Shown here: positions 37,917 to 48,066 of the stretch, piece by piece
How the letters are laid out: the number at the start of each line of letters is the position of its first letter
Numbering within the stretch: position 1 is the stretch's first letter
Assembly: GCF_023278565.1 (NCBI RefSeq)
Contig: NC_064680.1
Span: forward strand, 4,464,001-4,528,000
Direction of reading: 5' to 3'
Source: Colletotrichum lupini
Lineage: Eukaryota > Ascomycota > Sordariomycetes > Glomerellales > Glomerellaceae
DNA: 64,000 nt
The notes under the pieces: generated by a model
Databases searched by the model: none
What the model saw: only the letters and a program-made list of their open reading frames with translations
What the model was told of the DNA's origin: nothing
Position numbers and translations under genes: made by a program

Positions 37917-38855
37917 TTACTCCATCTTGCCGCCCGTCAGCTCCTCGGCAATCGACTTCTGCCTCTTGACGGTCCTGTCCTGGTCGCTCGTCTGGAAGTC
38001 GATGGCCCGCTGCTGCGTTCTCAGCATGTCGTCCAGCATGGACTGCACCGTCGGCGGCTGTCCCCAGACGTCCCAGGCGTTGTCGGCGTCGTGGGCCATG
38101 GACTTGCCCTGGCGCTTCCAGAAGTCCTCGGAGAAGAGCTGGTCCAGGTGCTTGCCCAGCTCCTCCTCGGTGACGATGAACTTGGAGGCGTTGATGTACA
38201 GCTCCATGAGGGCATCCTGTCTCGCCTCGCTCTTCTTGGCGGCGAGCCTGGCCGTCCGCGCCTTGCTAGCGTTGGCCTGGTCGTAGCGGTCCTTGTTGGG
38301 TGCGACAGAGGCAGACTCGGCAAGGGAGGAGAGAACGGAGCCGCGGGTGAGGCGGTCGTCTGCGCGCTCGGGGGCGACGGCGGCGCGTTGGTGGTCGCGG
38401 AGGCGGCGCTGTCTCTCGGCGGTGACGGTCTCGACGCCCTCCTGCTTGCGCTGGTAGAGCCCCTGAAGGGCGATGCCGAGGTTTTCGCGGCGGGACTCGG
38501 CCATGCGGCGGCGGTGCTCGAGGCGGGAGCCGGGAGGGGCGGGCTTCGTGGACGAGGCGCTGGTGGGCGCGGGTGCGGTCTCGAGAAGGTACGAGGGCTG
38601 GACTTTGCGGTCGTTTTCCTTTGCTGGGAAGACGTCGCGGGGCGTGGGAAGGGTGCCCTTTACGATGGGGGGCTTCTCCTCAGAGGCCTGGGATTGGGGC
38701 GGCGTCGGGACCTTGATCCAGTCTGGGTGTTGGGGGGGCACCTTGAGCTGGGCCGTCGTGGAGGAGAAGGGTCGTGTGAGGTTGAGGGTGGCTTGTCTGG
38801 GGACGATCGTTGTCGGGAGGCGCGTCAGCCGCGCGCAGGAGCATCGTGACGACAT
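37917..38855 (-). CDS. PET123: Mitochondrial small-subunit ribosomal protein mS26 (Pet123-like)
   Basis: Single-exon frame of 312 codons. The first 35 residues are basic and Ser/Arg/Thr-rich with no acids (MSSRCSCARLTRLPTTIVP), a good mitochondrial presequence ending near FSSTTAQ. The centre has PPGSRLEHRRRMAESRRENL followed by a long charged helix (residues about 110-215), and the C-terminal half includes FIVTEEELGKHLDQLFSEDFW. This layout and length match fungal Pet123/mS26 (yeast Pet123 is 318 residues), a mitoribosomal small-subunit protein needed for mitochondrial translation. It is divergent from the Nog2 gene with about 600 bp between start codons. Confidence 0.8.
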   Translation of the reverse strand: MSSRCSCARLTRLPTTIVPRQATLNLTRPFSSTTAQLKVPPQHPDWIKVPTPPQSQASEEKPPIVKGTLPTPRDVFPAKENDRKVQPSYLLETAPAPTSASSTKPAPPGSRLEHRRRMAESRRENLGIALQGLYQRKQEGVETVTAERQRRLRDHQRAAVAPERADDRLTRGSVLSSLAESASVAPNKDRYDQANASKARTARLAAKKSEARQDALMELYINASKFIVTEEELGKHLDQLFSEDFWKRQGKSMAHDADNAWDVWGQPPTVQSMLDDMLRTQQRAIDFQTSDQDRTVKRQKSIAEELTGGKME

Positions 38856-39458
38856 TGCAGCCGGCTTGATGGGGTGTTCGGGGCCGTAGTCGCCTGGTTG
38901 TGAAAGGGCTGTCGGCAGGCGGGTTTGGGAATGGAGTCAATTCGTGGCTTGAGATGGGCAAGCTGCTTTGCTGTCGGGACGGTTGAACCTGAGAATTTCT
39001 CGATGGCGGCCCTGGGTTGGATAGGTGTACGCTCGGGTGTGCAGTGAGTAGCAGCTCTGCGCTCCAAAGTTCTCCTTTGCTCAGTTGAGATTCCCGGTCT
39101 CTGACGAAGATGCGAAAAAAGGGCCAGGCATTGGGGGGTGAAATTTGGAGCCGCAGCTGTGGAGACACCCCCTTCTTACCTGTGGCATCGTTCATTGGCT
39201 CCTCGGTGCAACGGCGGTTATTCGCCCCGAAGTGCTCCAGAAATTTTCAGCAACTCCACTAAAAAATTCCCAAGGGACCCCACCACCCGCAAGAGAAAGA
39301 ACTTCCTTTTCACTGCGCTTGAAGCTCCAACCTCCTGCTCTCAATCCTCTCTAAAAACTTCACCGACTCCAACTCCCGCCCAGTCTACCCCCTTCTCCCT
39401 CAGTCTTCCCTTTCTTTTCAATAAGGTCGACGACTGGGCGAGTTCGCGGTCACAAAAG
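38856..39458. promoter_or_regulatory. Shared divergent promoter region (mS26 / Nog2)
   Basis: 603 bp separate the start codons of two genes for translation machinery, one mitochondrial and one nucleolar, transcribed away from each other. The Nog2-side half is C/T-rich (39260-39420). I see no unambiguous TATA box. Co-regulation is inference from layout only. Confidence 0.5.
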
Positions 39459-41769
39459 ATGGGAACCGGAAAGAAAGAGGCGAGCCGAAAGGTTCGCCAG
39501 GGCAAGACCGGCGATGGCATGGGCAATGTCAAGGTCAAGGGCGAAAATTTCTACCGGTAGGTTTCCAACTCTCCCTTGGCTCGGTATGCGCAAGCAGGTT
39601 GCTGACGTTACAATGCTACAGCTCTGCCAAGCGGGTGAGGCAGTTGAACATGTACAAGGATGGCAAGCCTCAGCGCAACGCCGACGGCGAGATCACCAAG
39701 GCTGCCTCCTTCCAGAGCCGAGAAATCCCTAACGCCCGGATCGAGCCCAACCGCAAGTGGTTCGGCAACACCCGTGTCATCTCCCAGGAGAGCTTGACGG
39801 CGTTCCGGAGCGCCATGGCGGAGAAGACCGCGGACCCTTACTCGGTCCTGCTCAAGAGCAACAAGCTGCCCATGTCCTTGATCAAGGATGGTGCCGACAA
39901 CGTCAACGGCATCAAGCAGCACCAGGCCAAGATGACGATCGAGACGTCCTCCTTCGGAGACACGTTCGGTCCCAAGTCTCAGCGGAAGCGCGTCAAGATT
40001 GGCGCCGGTTCCATTGCGGATTTGGCTGGCGAAGTCGACAAGGATCTTGACAAGTTCAACGAGCTCCAGGAGCGGAACAAGCTGCTCAGTGGCCAATCCG
40101 GTGGCGCGGACGAGGACGAGAGTCACGTCACCTTGTCGATCGAGCCCATCTTCAACAAGGGTCAGAGCAAGCGTATCTGGAACGAGCTGTACCGTGTGTT
40201 GGATTCTTCCGACGTTGTTATCCACGTCTTGGATGCTCGCGACCCTCTGGGAACGAGATGTCGCAGTGTCGAGAAGTACCTCCGCGAGGAGGCACCTCAC
40301 AAGCATCTCATCTTTGTCTTGAACAAGACGGACTTGGTGCCTACCAGTGTTGCTGTAAGTTTCTCAAGCTCATTATTCTGCCCCCCCCCCCCCCCCCCCC
40401 ATCCCATACCCCAGTGTCTTTGTCAGGAAGCGTTCCGCACTCTTTGAGTGCTTACAATGGAAGTTCTCCGTTAAACACTGGGAAAATCGAGGGCTGTCTC
40501 GCTGTCCTGGTCCTTGGATCAGGGCTGATGGGATCCGTTTTGGATTTCCTATCATGAGACAGAATTGCTTCCGATGAGTTGAAGTCTGCCAGTGCTCTTT
40601 CGAGCCTTTCGATGGTGGTATTTCTTAGTAGTGAAGCATACATACCTTCCAGATCATTTTGATTCTTCAACTGTTTGCTTCATGCAGAAGCTAATTCGAT
40701 ACAGGCCCGTTGGGTGAAGCACTTCTCAAAGGACAAGCCTACGCTGGCGATGCACTCTAGTCTGACGAATCCCTTCGGAAAGGGTAGTCTGATTGAGCTG
40801 CTCAGACAGTACGCCAAGCTCCACAGCGACCGCAAGCAGATCTCTGTTGGTCTCATCGGCTACCCTAATGTCGGCAAGAGTTCCATCGTCAACACCCTGA
40901 GACAGAAGAAGGTCGCCAACGTTGCACCGATTCCCGGTGAAACCAAGGTCTGGCAGTACATCACACTCACCCGCAAGATCTGTAAGTCATCGTTCCATTC
41001 CTTTCGACGTACTTCAACATAGAACTAATCTGTCATAGACATGATTGATTGCCCTGGTATTGTGCCGCCGTCGCAGACCGACACCCCTCAGGATCTTCTC
41101 CTGAGAGGTGTTGTTCGTGTTGAGAACGTCCACAACCCTGAGCAGTACATCCCTGCTGTGCTCGAGAAGGTGAAGACACATCACATGGAGAGAACATACG
41201 GACTCAAGGGTTGGACCAATCACGTCGAGTTTCTCGAGATGCTTGCCCGAAAGGGTGGTCGTCTGCTGAAGCACGGAGAGGCCGACTTGGACGGTGTTGC
41301 CAAGATGGTCCTCAACGACTTCATGCGTGGCAAAATCCCTTGGTTCACTCCCGCGCCTGTTGAGGAAGAAGGCACGGAGACTCCCGAGGGCATTGAGGGT
41401 CGTGGCGGCAGGCTTGGCGAGATGCCCCAGAAGCGGAAGCGTGACGCAACTGATGTGGCCGAGAGCGTGGCCGATACGTCAATGGGACCCTCCAGTGACG
41501 GAGAAGAAGGGGACGATGAGGAGTTTGAAGGTTTCGGGTCTGACGATGACAAGGCTGAGGGCGACAAGTCCTTGGCCGAGGCATCTGAAGACGCAGGTGA
41601 GGCCTCGGACGACATGATCCCGCTGGATGACATATCAGACGATGACTCTGCGAGTGAAGATGGTGGTGACGGCGCTGCCTCGGAGACAAGCTATAACACC
41701 TCGGTCCGTGCTGTATCGGATCGTAGTGCTAGCAACGCCTCGAAGAAGAGAAGAAAGACAAAGACGTGA
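39459..41769 (+). CDS. NOG2: Nucleolar GTP-binding protein 2 (60S assembly GTPase)
   Basis: Four exons, 39459-39556, 39622-40354, 40705-40981 and 41039-41769, join in frame to 612 residues. The N-terminal block [19 protein letters not shown] and [17 protein letters not shown] is the NGP1NT domain of the family. The GTPase is circularly permuted as in YlqF/Nug GTPases: G5-like region, then NKTD (G4, about 267-270), then GYPNVGKSS (G1, 329-337), a G2 region around [10 protein letters not shown], and DCPG (G3, 373-376). The last 150 residues are acidic then basic (KKRRKTKT), a nucleolar-type tail. Known role: binds pre-60S particles in the nucleolus and nucleoplasm and acts as a placeholder before Nmd3 loading. 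Intron 2 (350 bp) is far longer than the others in the window. Confidence 0.94.
40381..40400. repeat. Poly-C run (C20) inside a Nog2 intron
   Basis: Twenty uninterrupted C on the coding strand, 26 bases after the intron donor at 40355. Likely length-variable. Confidence 0.9.
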
Positions 41770-43833
41770 AATCCTCAGGCGAGAACCTGCTAGATGAATC
41801 TCTTCCGCTGCAACGCCGAAGTTTCGGCAGCCTCACCAGTACAGGTGGGAAGCGGCGAGTCCACTTGAGTTGGGGCTGACTCGGAAAAAAACTAAACGAA
41901 ACGAAAAGCGAGTTTGGCCGTACGGTCCGCAATCGGGGACCTTCAGGAACCGTCAGGCCTTTGTGCTGTGAAAATCACGGGCCAGCCAGGGCAGTCGTTT
42001 CACGACACCTCAATGTTTCCAGACATTGAGGCTGTTCAGCGTCGGCACCTGATTGCGGCTCTGCCGTGGGACGCAGATCCCGGGTTTCCGCCCTTCCCTG
42101 TTTCTCCAGCTAAGCACGGGCTCCAGCCGCGGGATGTTTCCCAAAGTTTATTCCCCCGCCATCTCTATCGAGGGATGTTACGCTCAGCGTTGTTACCGTA
42201 TGATACCCCCAGGTGATCTATCTCGATTGGCAAGTTGCCATCTGTAGATAGATATTGTCCATACCCAAAAGCCTCTTCAAAAAACGAGGTCTCTTCAGTT
42301 CAGAAAGAACTGAAGTCGAAACAAAAGAATGCAGAGATAGACATTCAATGGATTGGTCGCCGCCAGTCAGACAAGAATACAAAAACATGATTCACCGATG
42401 AAAACTTTGTTCCTGTGCCCTCTTTCCCCTCATGTTCCCTCTTTCGGCTTCTGTCGTTCCCTTTGTCGGTTGTCTCGCCGCGACGTCGGCCCTGCAACTT
42501 GAGCAGAAAAAAACAAACAGACATCGGCCAACAGAGAAACGGGGATTCGATGATATTGATTAAAGTTCCGACGTAAGGTTCCTCGTCACGACTAAGCAGG
42601 AGAGTTTCCCTCAACGTCCACCCGTCTCAATTAGCGAACCTGGCCCGACTTGACTCTTTCCTCATTGAAAAGCAAAGTTTATTCTTTCTTTCGCTTGTGT
42701 CTGCAAAGGAAGGATTTCCTTCTTTTCATCTAGCGTGGAAACGGTCCTTTTCTTCTTGGCTCTCCTACTCTATCTGGCACTACCACCCCCCTCCCCCCTC
42801 TCCTTCCCCCTCCATCTCGATTGCGGAAAGAGAAGTGTGTCGACGATCGTCTGATGACTATGAGTCGTGAGAGAAGGTTTATTTAGAGTTCTTACAACGT
42901 CCTTCTCCGATTCGAGACTTGGAGGACTCAACTCAACGACAACCAACACACACATACACACGCAGGCGTCTCTTTGGAGGAACAATTCCGACGAGAAGGC
43001 AAGTCTCCGTCGACCCCACGTGGACCGTGTAATCCGATGTTTTGCTTGTCTGGTTTCTCTCGCCCTCTTTCCTGTTCCCTCTCTGCCTTGGTTTTTCTCT
43101 TTTGCTGGATGGCAGAACACCCCTTGCCCTTGTCCACATGTAGGTACCTCGCCTTGCCTTACCTTGCCGGGTACGCTTCTTTCCAATCTCCTCATGATGA
43201 GTCGAACATCGTGGAAACCAAACACACCGGTCTGTCCGTCACACCCCTCTTCCGCCTCCTCTCGTCCCCTCACTTCTCGCCCAACGGTGTGTGTGCCTTC
43301 CTTACTCGGATTTTCTGCTCTCGGGTAACTAGTCAAGTCGAAAAAGACTATTTCGTGTTCGCCAGTATTGTATGCGAGGGTGGGTGTGTGTACAGATGTT
43401 TGAACCCCGCCTCGCCTTTCCCTTTCGTAGATCGAGACAAGAACGAGGGAACTTCGGCAAATACTCAAACTCCAGGGTGATTTCCAAAAGCATAAAAAGA
43501 TGAAAGTCTTCCTCCCGCTAAAGTGTGAGTCTCCTTACCTCTTCACCCCTTTTCTTATACGAACACCACCACCTAGCATTCGCTTCTAGTTGTGCTGGAA
43601 GAAGGATCAAAAGGCTTCTTCTTTTTTGTAAACCTTACCCAGCACATCATCCTTTTTCTCCCCCTGAACACGGGCCATCATCACGAGGTTGTTACTTTTT
43701 GTTTTTACCTCGGAGCCCTAGATTACGGGTTGTCGTCATTCCTAGTAAAACCATCATCAACTCCTAGTCTCTAGCAGACGTGAACGGAGCAACACACATC
43801 AAAGCACAGCATAGGAGGACCAAGAGGAAGAAG
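41770..43833. other. Gene-free region with long pyrimidine-rich leader
   Basis: About 2 kb before the glycine-rich protein gene. From 42600 onward the + strand is strongly C/T-rich, interrupted by ACACAC stretches near 42945-42962. Open frames of 168 (+, 42974-43480) and 232 codons (-, 42770-43468) overlap here but show only compositional bias. Best read as promoter plus long 5' UTR of the next gene. Confidence 0.45.
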
Positions 43834-44947
43834 ATGCGTCTTTCTTTAGTTACAGTTGTATCCCTGGCCACGAGCTCTCTCGCTCTAGCCCTCGTGCCCA
43901 GGGAGACTAACAACACCATGGATTCGGAACATAACCCCGGAGGTGGAGGAGGAGGCGGCGGTCGCGGTGGTGGAGAGTGTAAGGGCGGTGACAAGCCGCC
44001 CGGTATGCCCGGTGGTGGCGGCGGCGGCGGTGGTGGAGGTGGAGGTCACGGAGGCGGCGGCGAGGGCGGAGGCAAGCCTGGTGAAGGCGGCGGAAACGGT
44101 GGTGGAGGTGGCGGTAAGGGTGGAGATGACTGCAAGGGCGGTCACGGAGGCAAGCAGCCGCCTGGTATGCCTCCCGGTATGCCCGGTGGAGGTGGTGACA
44201 AGCCTCCCGGCATGCCTGGTATGCCCGGTGGAGGCGGTGGTGGTGGAAAGGGAGGAGATGACTGCAAAGGAGGCAACGGAGGCGGTCATGGAGGTGGTGG
44301 AGGCGGGGGCGACAAGCCGGGCGGTGACAAGCCTGGCGGCGGTGGAGGTGGTGGAGGAGGAGGAAAAGGCGGCGGCGGCATGACGGAATGCAACTCATTC
44401 CGCATGCGAGCCAAGGGCTCCGTCTCGGGCTGGGTCGGCCAACTGGAAAGCGGCCAGCTGAGAATCGGCCTCGAGCCCGTCATCCTCCGCATGGAAAAGG
44501 GCGAGATTGTCGATACCCGCCGACGCGGCATGTGGTGGACTCGTAAGTTTTGAACCATTCTACCCTCCACTTCCAATAAACCAGATGGACTAACATATGT
44601 GAACAGCCCCTACCGAGACACTCCAGTGCGACCCGGGACAGAAGCCCGACAAGGGTTGGAGCGTAGGCTGCGACGGCAAGATGACGTTCCAGGAGCAGAC
44701 GCGGTACTTCCAGTGCGAGGCCGAGAACCAGACGTACAACCTGTACAAGAAGAACGACCAGGGCGTCAACTGTGGTGAGATTACGCTCTACATGAGTGGT
44801 TGTGGGCGTGGAGAGGGCATGGGTGATAAGCCTCCCGGAGGTGGTGGAGGTGGTGGTGGCCACGGAGGCGGAGGAATGTCTCCTCCTGCTAATGGGACGG
44901 CTACCCCTCAGAACGGAACCAAGCCCATGCCGCCTCCTGAAAGGTGA
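43834..44947 (+). CDS. Secreted glycine-rich protein with PIR-like C-terminal domain
   Basis: Two exons, 43834-44542 and 44607-44947, give 349 residues. The start at 43834 begins directly with a signal peptide (RLSLVTVVSLATSSLALAL); an in-frame ATG at 43780 would put a basic stretch before it. Residues about 34-182 are Gly-rich with repeated (G)KGGDDCKGG and DKPPGMPGG units and a few cysteines. Residues 183-302 form a compact region: CNSFRMRAKGSVSGWVGQL, later GWSVGCDGKMTF, then RYFQCEAENQTYNLYKKND. This order resembles the C-terminal domain of fungal PIR/Cwp cell-wall mannoproteins (substrate-like FKLRLKDG, SVCSNGSL, FYQCLSGDFYNLYD). A second short Gly/Pro tail follows; no GPI signal is seen. 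Probable cell-wall or matrix protein (inference). Confidence 0.8.
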
Positions 44948-45296
44948 TTGTTGAGGTTGAGGATAGCAATCTTGACCACCGGCTGAGGCTTAAGATGTGT
45001 GTTGAGCACACTCAGACTGATTAAAGATTGATGTAGAAGGCATCAGTCTTGGGGATGGATCGCTTCAACGCGGGACCACGAGTTTGGTCACGCTTTGCAT
45101 GCAAGATGTCCCGTATAAAGTAATACAAGGGAAGGATACTTTTCCTAATCAATACATGTATTCATAAACGCTTCGTCGCGATTCTGATGGCTATTTAGAT
45201 CTGAACCGCAAAGCCAGTTCCCAAAGTAAACCTTGTTCTCCAAGTGAGGAAGAGTTCCATCCAAACTCCTATGACCCAAGTATTGACGATTCATAA
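44948..45296. other. Convergent intergenic region
   Basis: 349 bp of shared 3' flank, AT-rich toward its centre. No gene seen. Confidence 0.5.
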
Positions 45297-45563
45297 TCAT
45301 TCGTCAAAATTTAAATCGCAATATTCGAAGAGACCCGGCTGATCCTCGTCATCCTGGTTCGGAATACCAAGAATGTCATTGGCTTCCTTGACCCAAGACG
45401 GCGTCGGACCCGTATTAGGTATCGCAGCCGGGACATCATAGTCATGATCCATGACAGATTGAGTGCCTTCGCCAAGCCTAGCGCCCATCCAGGCATCCTT
45501 TGCGTTCGACTTAAGGCGCGGATCCTTTGTTTCCTCGACCTGAGTCGGGGGCATGGCCGGGTT
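45297..45563 (-). CDS. Open in-frame extension beyond the TAG
   Basis: Immediately after the TAG at 45564-45566 the same frame continues for 88 codons to a TGA at 45297. The product is acidic and hydrophilic (DDEDQPGLFEYCDLNFDE at its end) and looks protein-like, whereas the other frames here are Arg-rich noise. It is probably the true C-terminus of the preceding gene, reached by removal of a short in-phase intron (42 bp, 45540-45581, or 57 bp, 45525-45581, both starting GTGCTT) or by stop-codon readthrough. It is less likely to be a separate gene. Confidence 0.5.
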   Translation of the reverse strand, partial: NPAMPPTQVEETKDPRLKSNAKDAWMGARLGEGTQSVMDHDYDVPAAIPNTGPTPSWVKEANDILGIPNQDDEDQPGLFEYCDLNFDE

Positions 45564-47123
45564 CTATCCGGGACCAAGCACCCACGAAGCGGCGCTCGAC
45601 TCTACAAAGCCAGTGAACTCGCCCTTCTTGCCCCACTGGGCGGTGCCAGTCTCGCAGGGCTCGACGTCGAGAATGGCTTCGTTGGTGTGAATGTCGTACG
45701 TGACCATGTTGCCGTGAGCATCGGGGCGTGTCTCGGCGATAGGGTTGGGCTCGCCAGTGTACGGATCAACGAGGCAGGTGAGGCGGCCGATATCGAAGGG
45801 GCCGCGGTAGCCGTTGTGAGCGAGGGTGCGCGCGTTGCCGACTCTGACTGCGATCTCCGCTGGAGGTGGGAGGATGTGCCCGAGTTGAGGGCTCTGGAGC
45901 AGGTCCAAGTTCCAAGCCGGGCCCGGGTTCGCGAGCAGGTCGTTCGGGGGCAAGGAAGGAGGCGGGTTGTTGGCTGCGAACGTGTTCATGGATGAGAATG
46001 CGTTGAAGAGTTCGTTCGGAGACATGGGAGGAGCCAGGTGGCTGAACGAGGAATCGATGTTCATTCTCATGCTACTCTGAGTCTGATGAACTTGGCTGCT
46101 CGAATGGCCGCGGTTTGTAATTATGAGCTCATCGCTGCTCGACTCGTCGGTGGTGCTCTCGAGCGACGGAGGAGGGAAATTGACACTTCGGAGGGCAGAG
46201 GGGATCAGGGGGCTGCTCGACTTCAGAAGCTTCTCCCGGCTGGTCATCTTAACGACTGAGGCTCTTCGGTTCTTGTCCATTTCTGTTCTCGAGATAGTAA
46301 TTAGTGATATGAAAAGACAAGTAAGAGATGATTAGCTGGGATGGGATGAATCTCACGGAGTCGCGCCTTCAAAGGGGCTTGCTGCCCGGACGAAAGCGCT
46401 GCCACCATCGGGTTTTGCACCGGACGGCCACTGGGGCTGAATGTCGTCACATTCGCTGCGATTAATTAGCGGAGAAGCGGGCAAGTTCGTAAGCATCGAG
46501 GTGAGACGTACGCGACGAGTGCTGCGGAGATGAGAAATTCATCACCGAGTGCTGGGGGACCCCGATCGGGCCGACGGGGCTTGAAGGAATGGATTTTGCT
46601 ATCTTGATTTAATGAGAAGTGCATCAGATAAATGGTTTTGGCTAATGGGATGAGACTCACGAAAGAATGTTGCAGAAGGGATGGCGGTATCGTCTGATGA
46701 GATGGAGTTGTAGATTGGATGTTGGGTCATGAGACCGCTGGGCTCGCTAAGTTTGATCAGCGAGAATTCGACCCGGCCAAGGAGTATGGGAAACGTACCG
46801 GGGCGGAGTTGTGAAGGTGAAGAAGGTCTCAGGCTGGGACGGGGAGGTGTCGGCGCCTGGCTACTCGGAGCTCTCCCAGCAGGAATGCTCGCAGGAGCAG
46901 CGCCGTCACCGCCAAATGGGCCCATGAATGCGAGAGGAGCACTGTCATTCATGCCGTTTCTTACCGATGTCTCGATCCAATGCCTTACAGTCGTAGAATT
47001 TCCACGTATCTGATCCCCTTGATTCTGGATTTCATCTTCACCTGGGTGTCCTGTGTCCTTTCGGTTGAGCCTTTCCAAAATCTTAGCCAGGGTCAGGGTC
47101 GTCAGCTTTTCGTTTTGGTCCAT
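45564..47123 (-). CDS. Four-exon protein of unknown function
   Basis: On the minus strand exons 46661-47123, 46512-46598, 46357-46455 and 45564-46282 join in frame, each junction splitting a codon after its first base, to 455 residues ending at a TAG. The N-terminus MDQNEKLTTLTLAKILERLN is helical. Residues 60-280 are Pro/Ser-rich and probably disordered (SSPVGPIGVPQHSVMNF, NVTTFSPSGRPVQNP). The last about 80 residues look ordered: TLAHNGYRGPFDIGRLTCLV, DPYTGEPNPIAETRPDAHGN, ETGTAQWGKKGEFTGFVESS. No named domain recognised; a nuclear regulatory protein is one guess. Exon 1 may contain one or two further introns: GTACGT at 46797 to TTAG at 46746 looks like a perfect 52-bp intron, but its removal breaks the chosen frame. 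The frame continues open beyond the TAG to 45297 (separate finding). Confidence 0.65.
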
Positions 47124-48066
47124 CGGTATGCCTATGGCGGGTAGAAATGGCTCCAGTTACTTCGAGTAACGCGAAGATTTTCGTTTCTGTAATTCTTCTG
47201 CTCGTTAGCTTCCATTTCTTGGAGGCTCTGTCATCTTGTATTTCGGTTAAGGTTTGATTACATGTCGATGACTTACTTATCCAAGGTAAAATATGATAAG
47301 AAAGTGGGACGTAAGAGAGGGATGAACATGTGGAAGAGATGCGGAAAGTAAAAGCGAGATGGATTATGGAAAGGATATAGCTTAAAGGCACGACTGCTTA
47401 GCCGTCGTTCAAGGCCTGTCTTCTAGGCCCGTGAGATATCGAGGCACCGAGCCTGACATCGAGAAGAGTCTTGAACACTGTGGAAGAGTCTTGCTCCGAA
47501 CAAGAACGAACATCGTCTGATTAGTGCATTCATATTGGGTTGCCGTGGCTGTGGTGTATGACCCCAGCTTGCTTAACAAGGGAGCATGAGGCCATGAAGT
47601 TATAAGACCTCGATTCCTTTGACGACTTGCGCAAAAGACCAAAGTGTTGTGCTCGCGGTGATCAAGTACTGCTGAGACACATCGATGCTACAAGTCAAGT
47701 CAAGATGAGACTTGAGAAGACTATGGAACTTTGGTTGAGACTCAATACAGAGGATGACGAGTAGCTCCCAAATAGAAAGGCGAATAAATATATAGCAAGT
47801 AGTATATGGGAGAAGTGACAGAACAAATGAGACGGCAGCATACCGTACATTTGTCTTTGTTCTCATTGTTTCGACTCTCCCTGTGCATGTAGTAAGACTC
47901 TACATGTATCCCAGCATGCAACAAGTCATCAAGAGAAAGGATGGGGATGTGATAAAAGTAAGGAAAGATGACTTGAATCCTTTTGTGAGCCAACAGTCCT
48001 CGAAATTTACATGTACTCGGGTTCTGCGAACTAGAATGAAGAATAGTTGAATCTTCACCGTGTCTA
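47124..48066. other. AT-richer intergenic region
   Basis: 943 bp between two minus-strand genes; contains the promoter of the four-exon gene and the 3' flank of the HET gene. Only short unconnected frames are present. Confidence 0.5.

Noticed and set aside
38091..38849. 252-codon open frame on the + strand opposite mS26
   Set aside because: Same cause: a shadow of a GC-rich coding exon.
42770..43468. 232-codon minus-strand open frame
   Set aside because: Arg/Glu/Gly-rich product of the complement of a C/T-rich leader; no domain or conservation cue.
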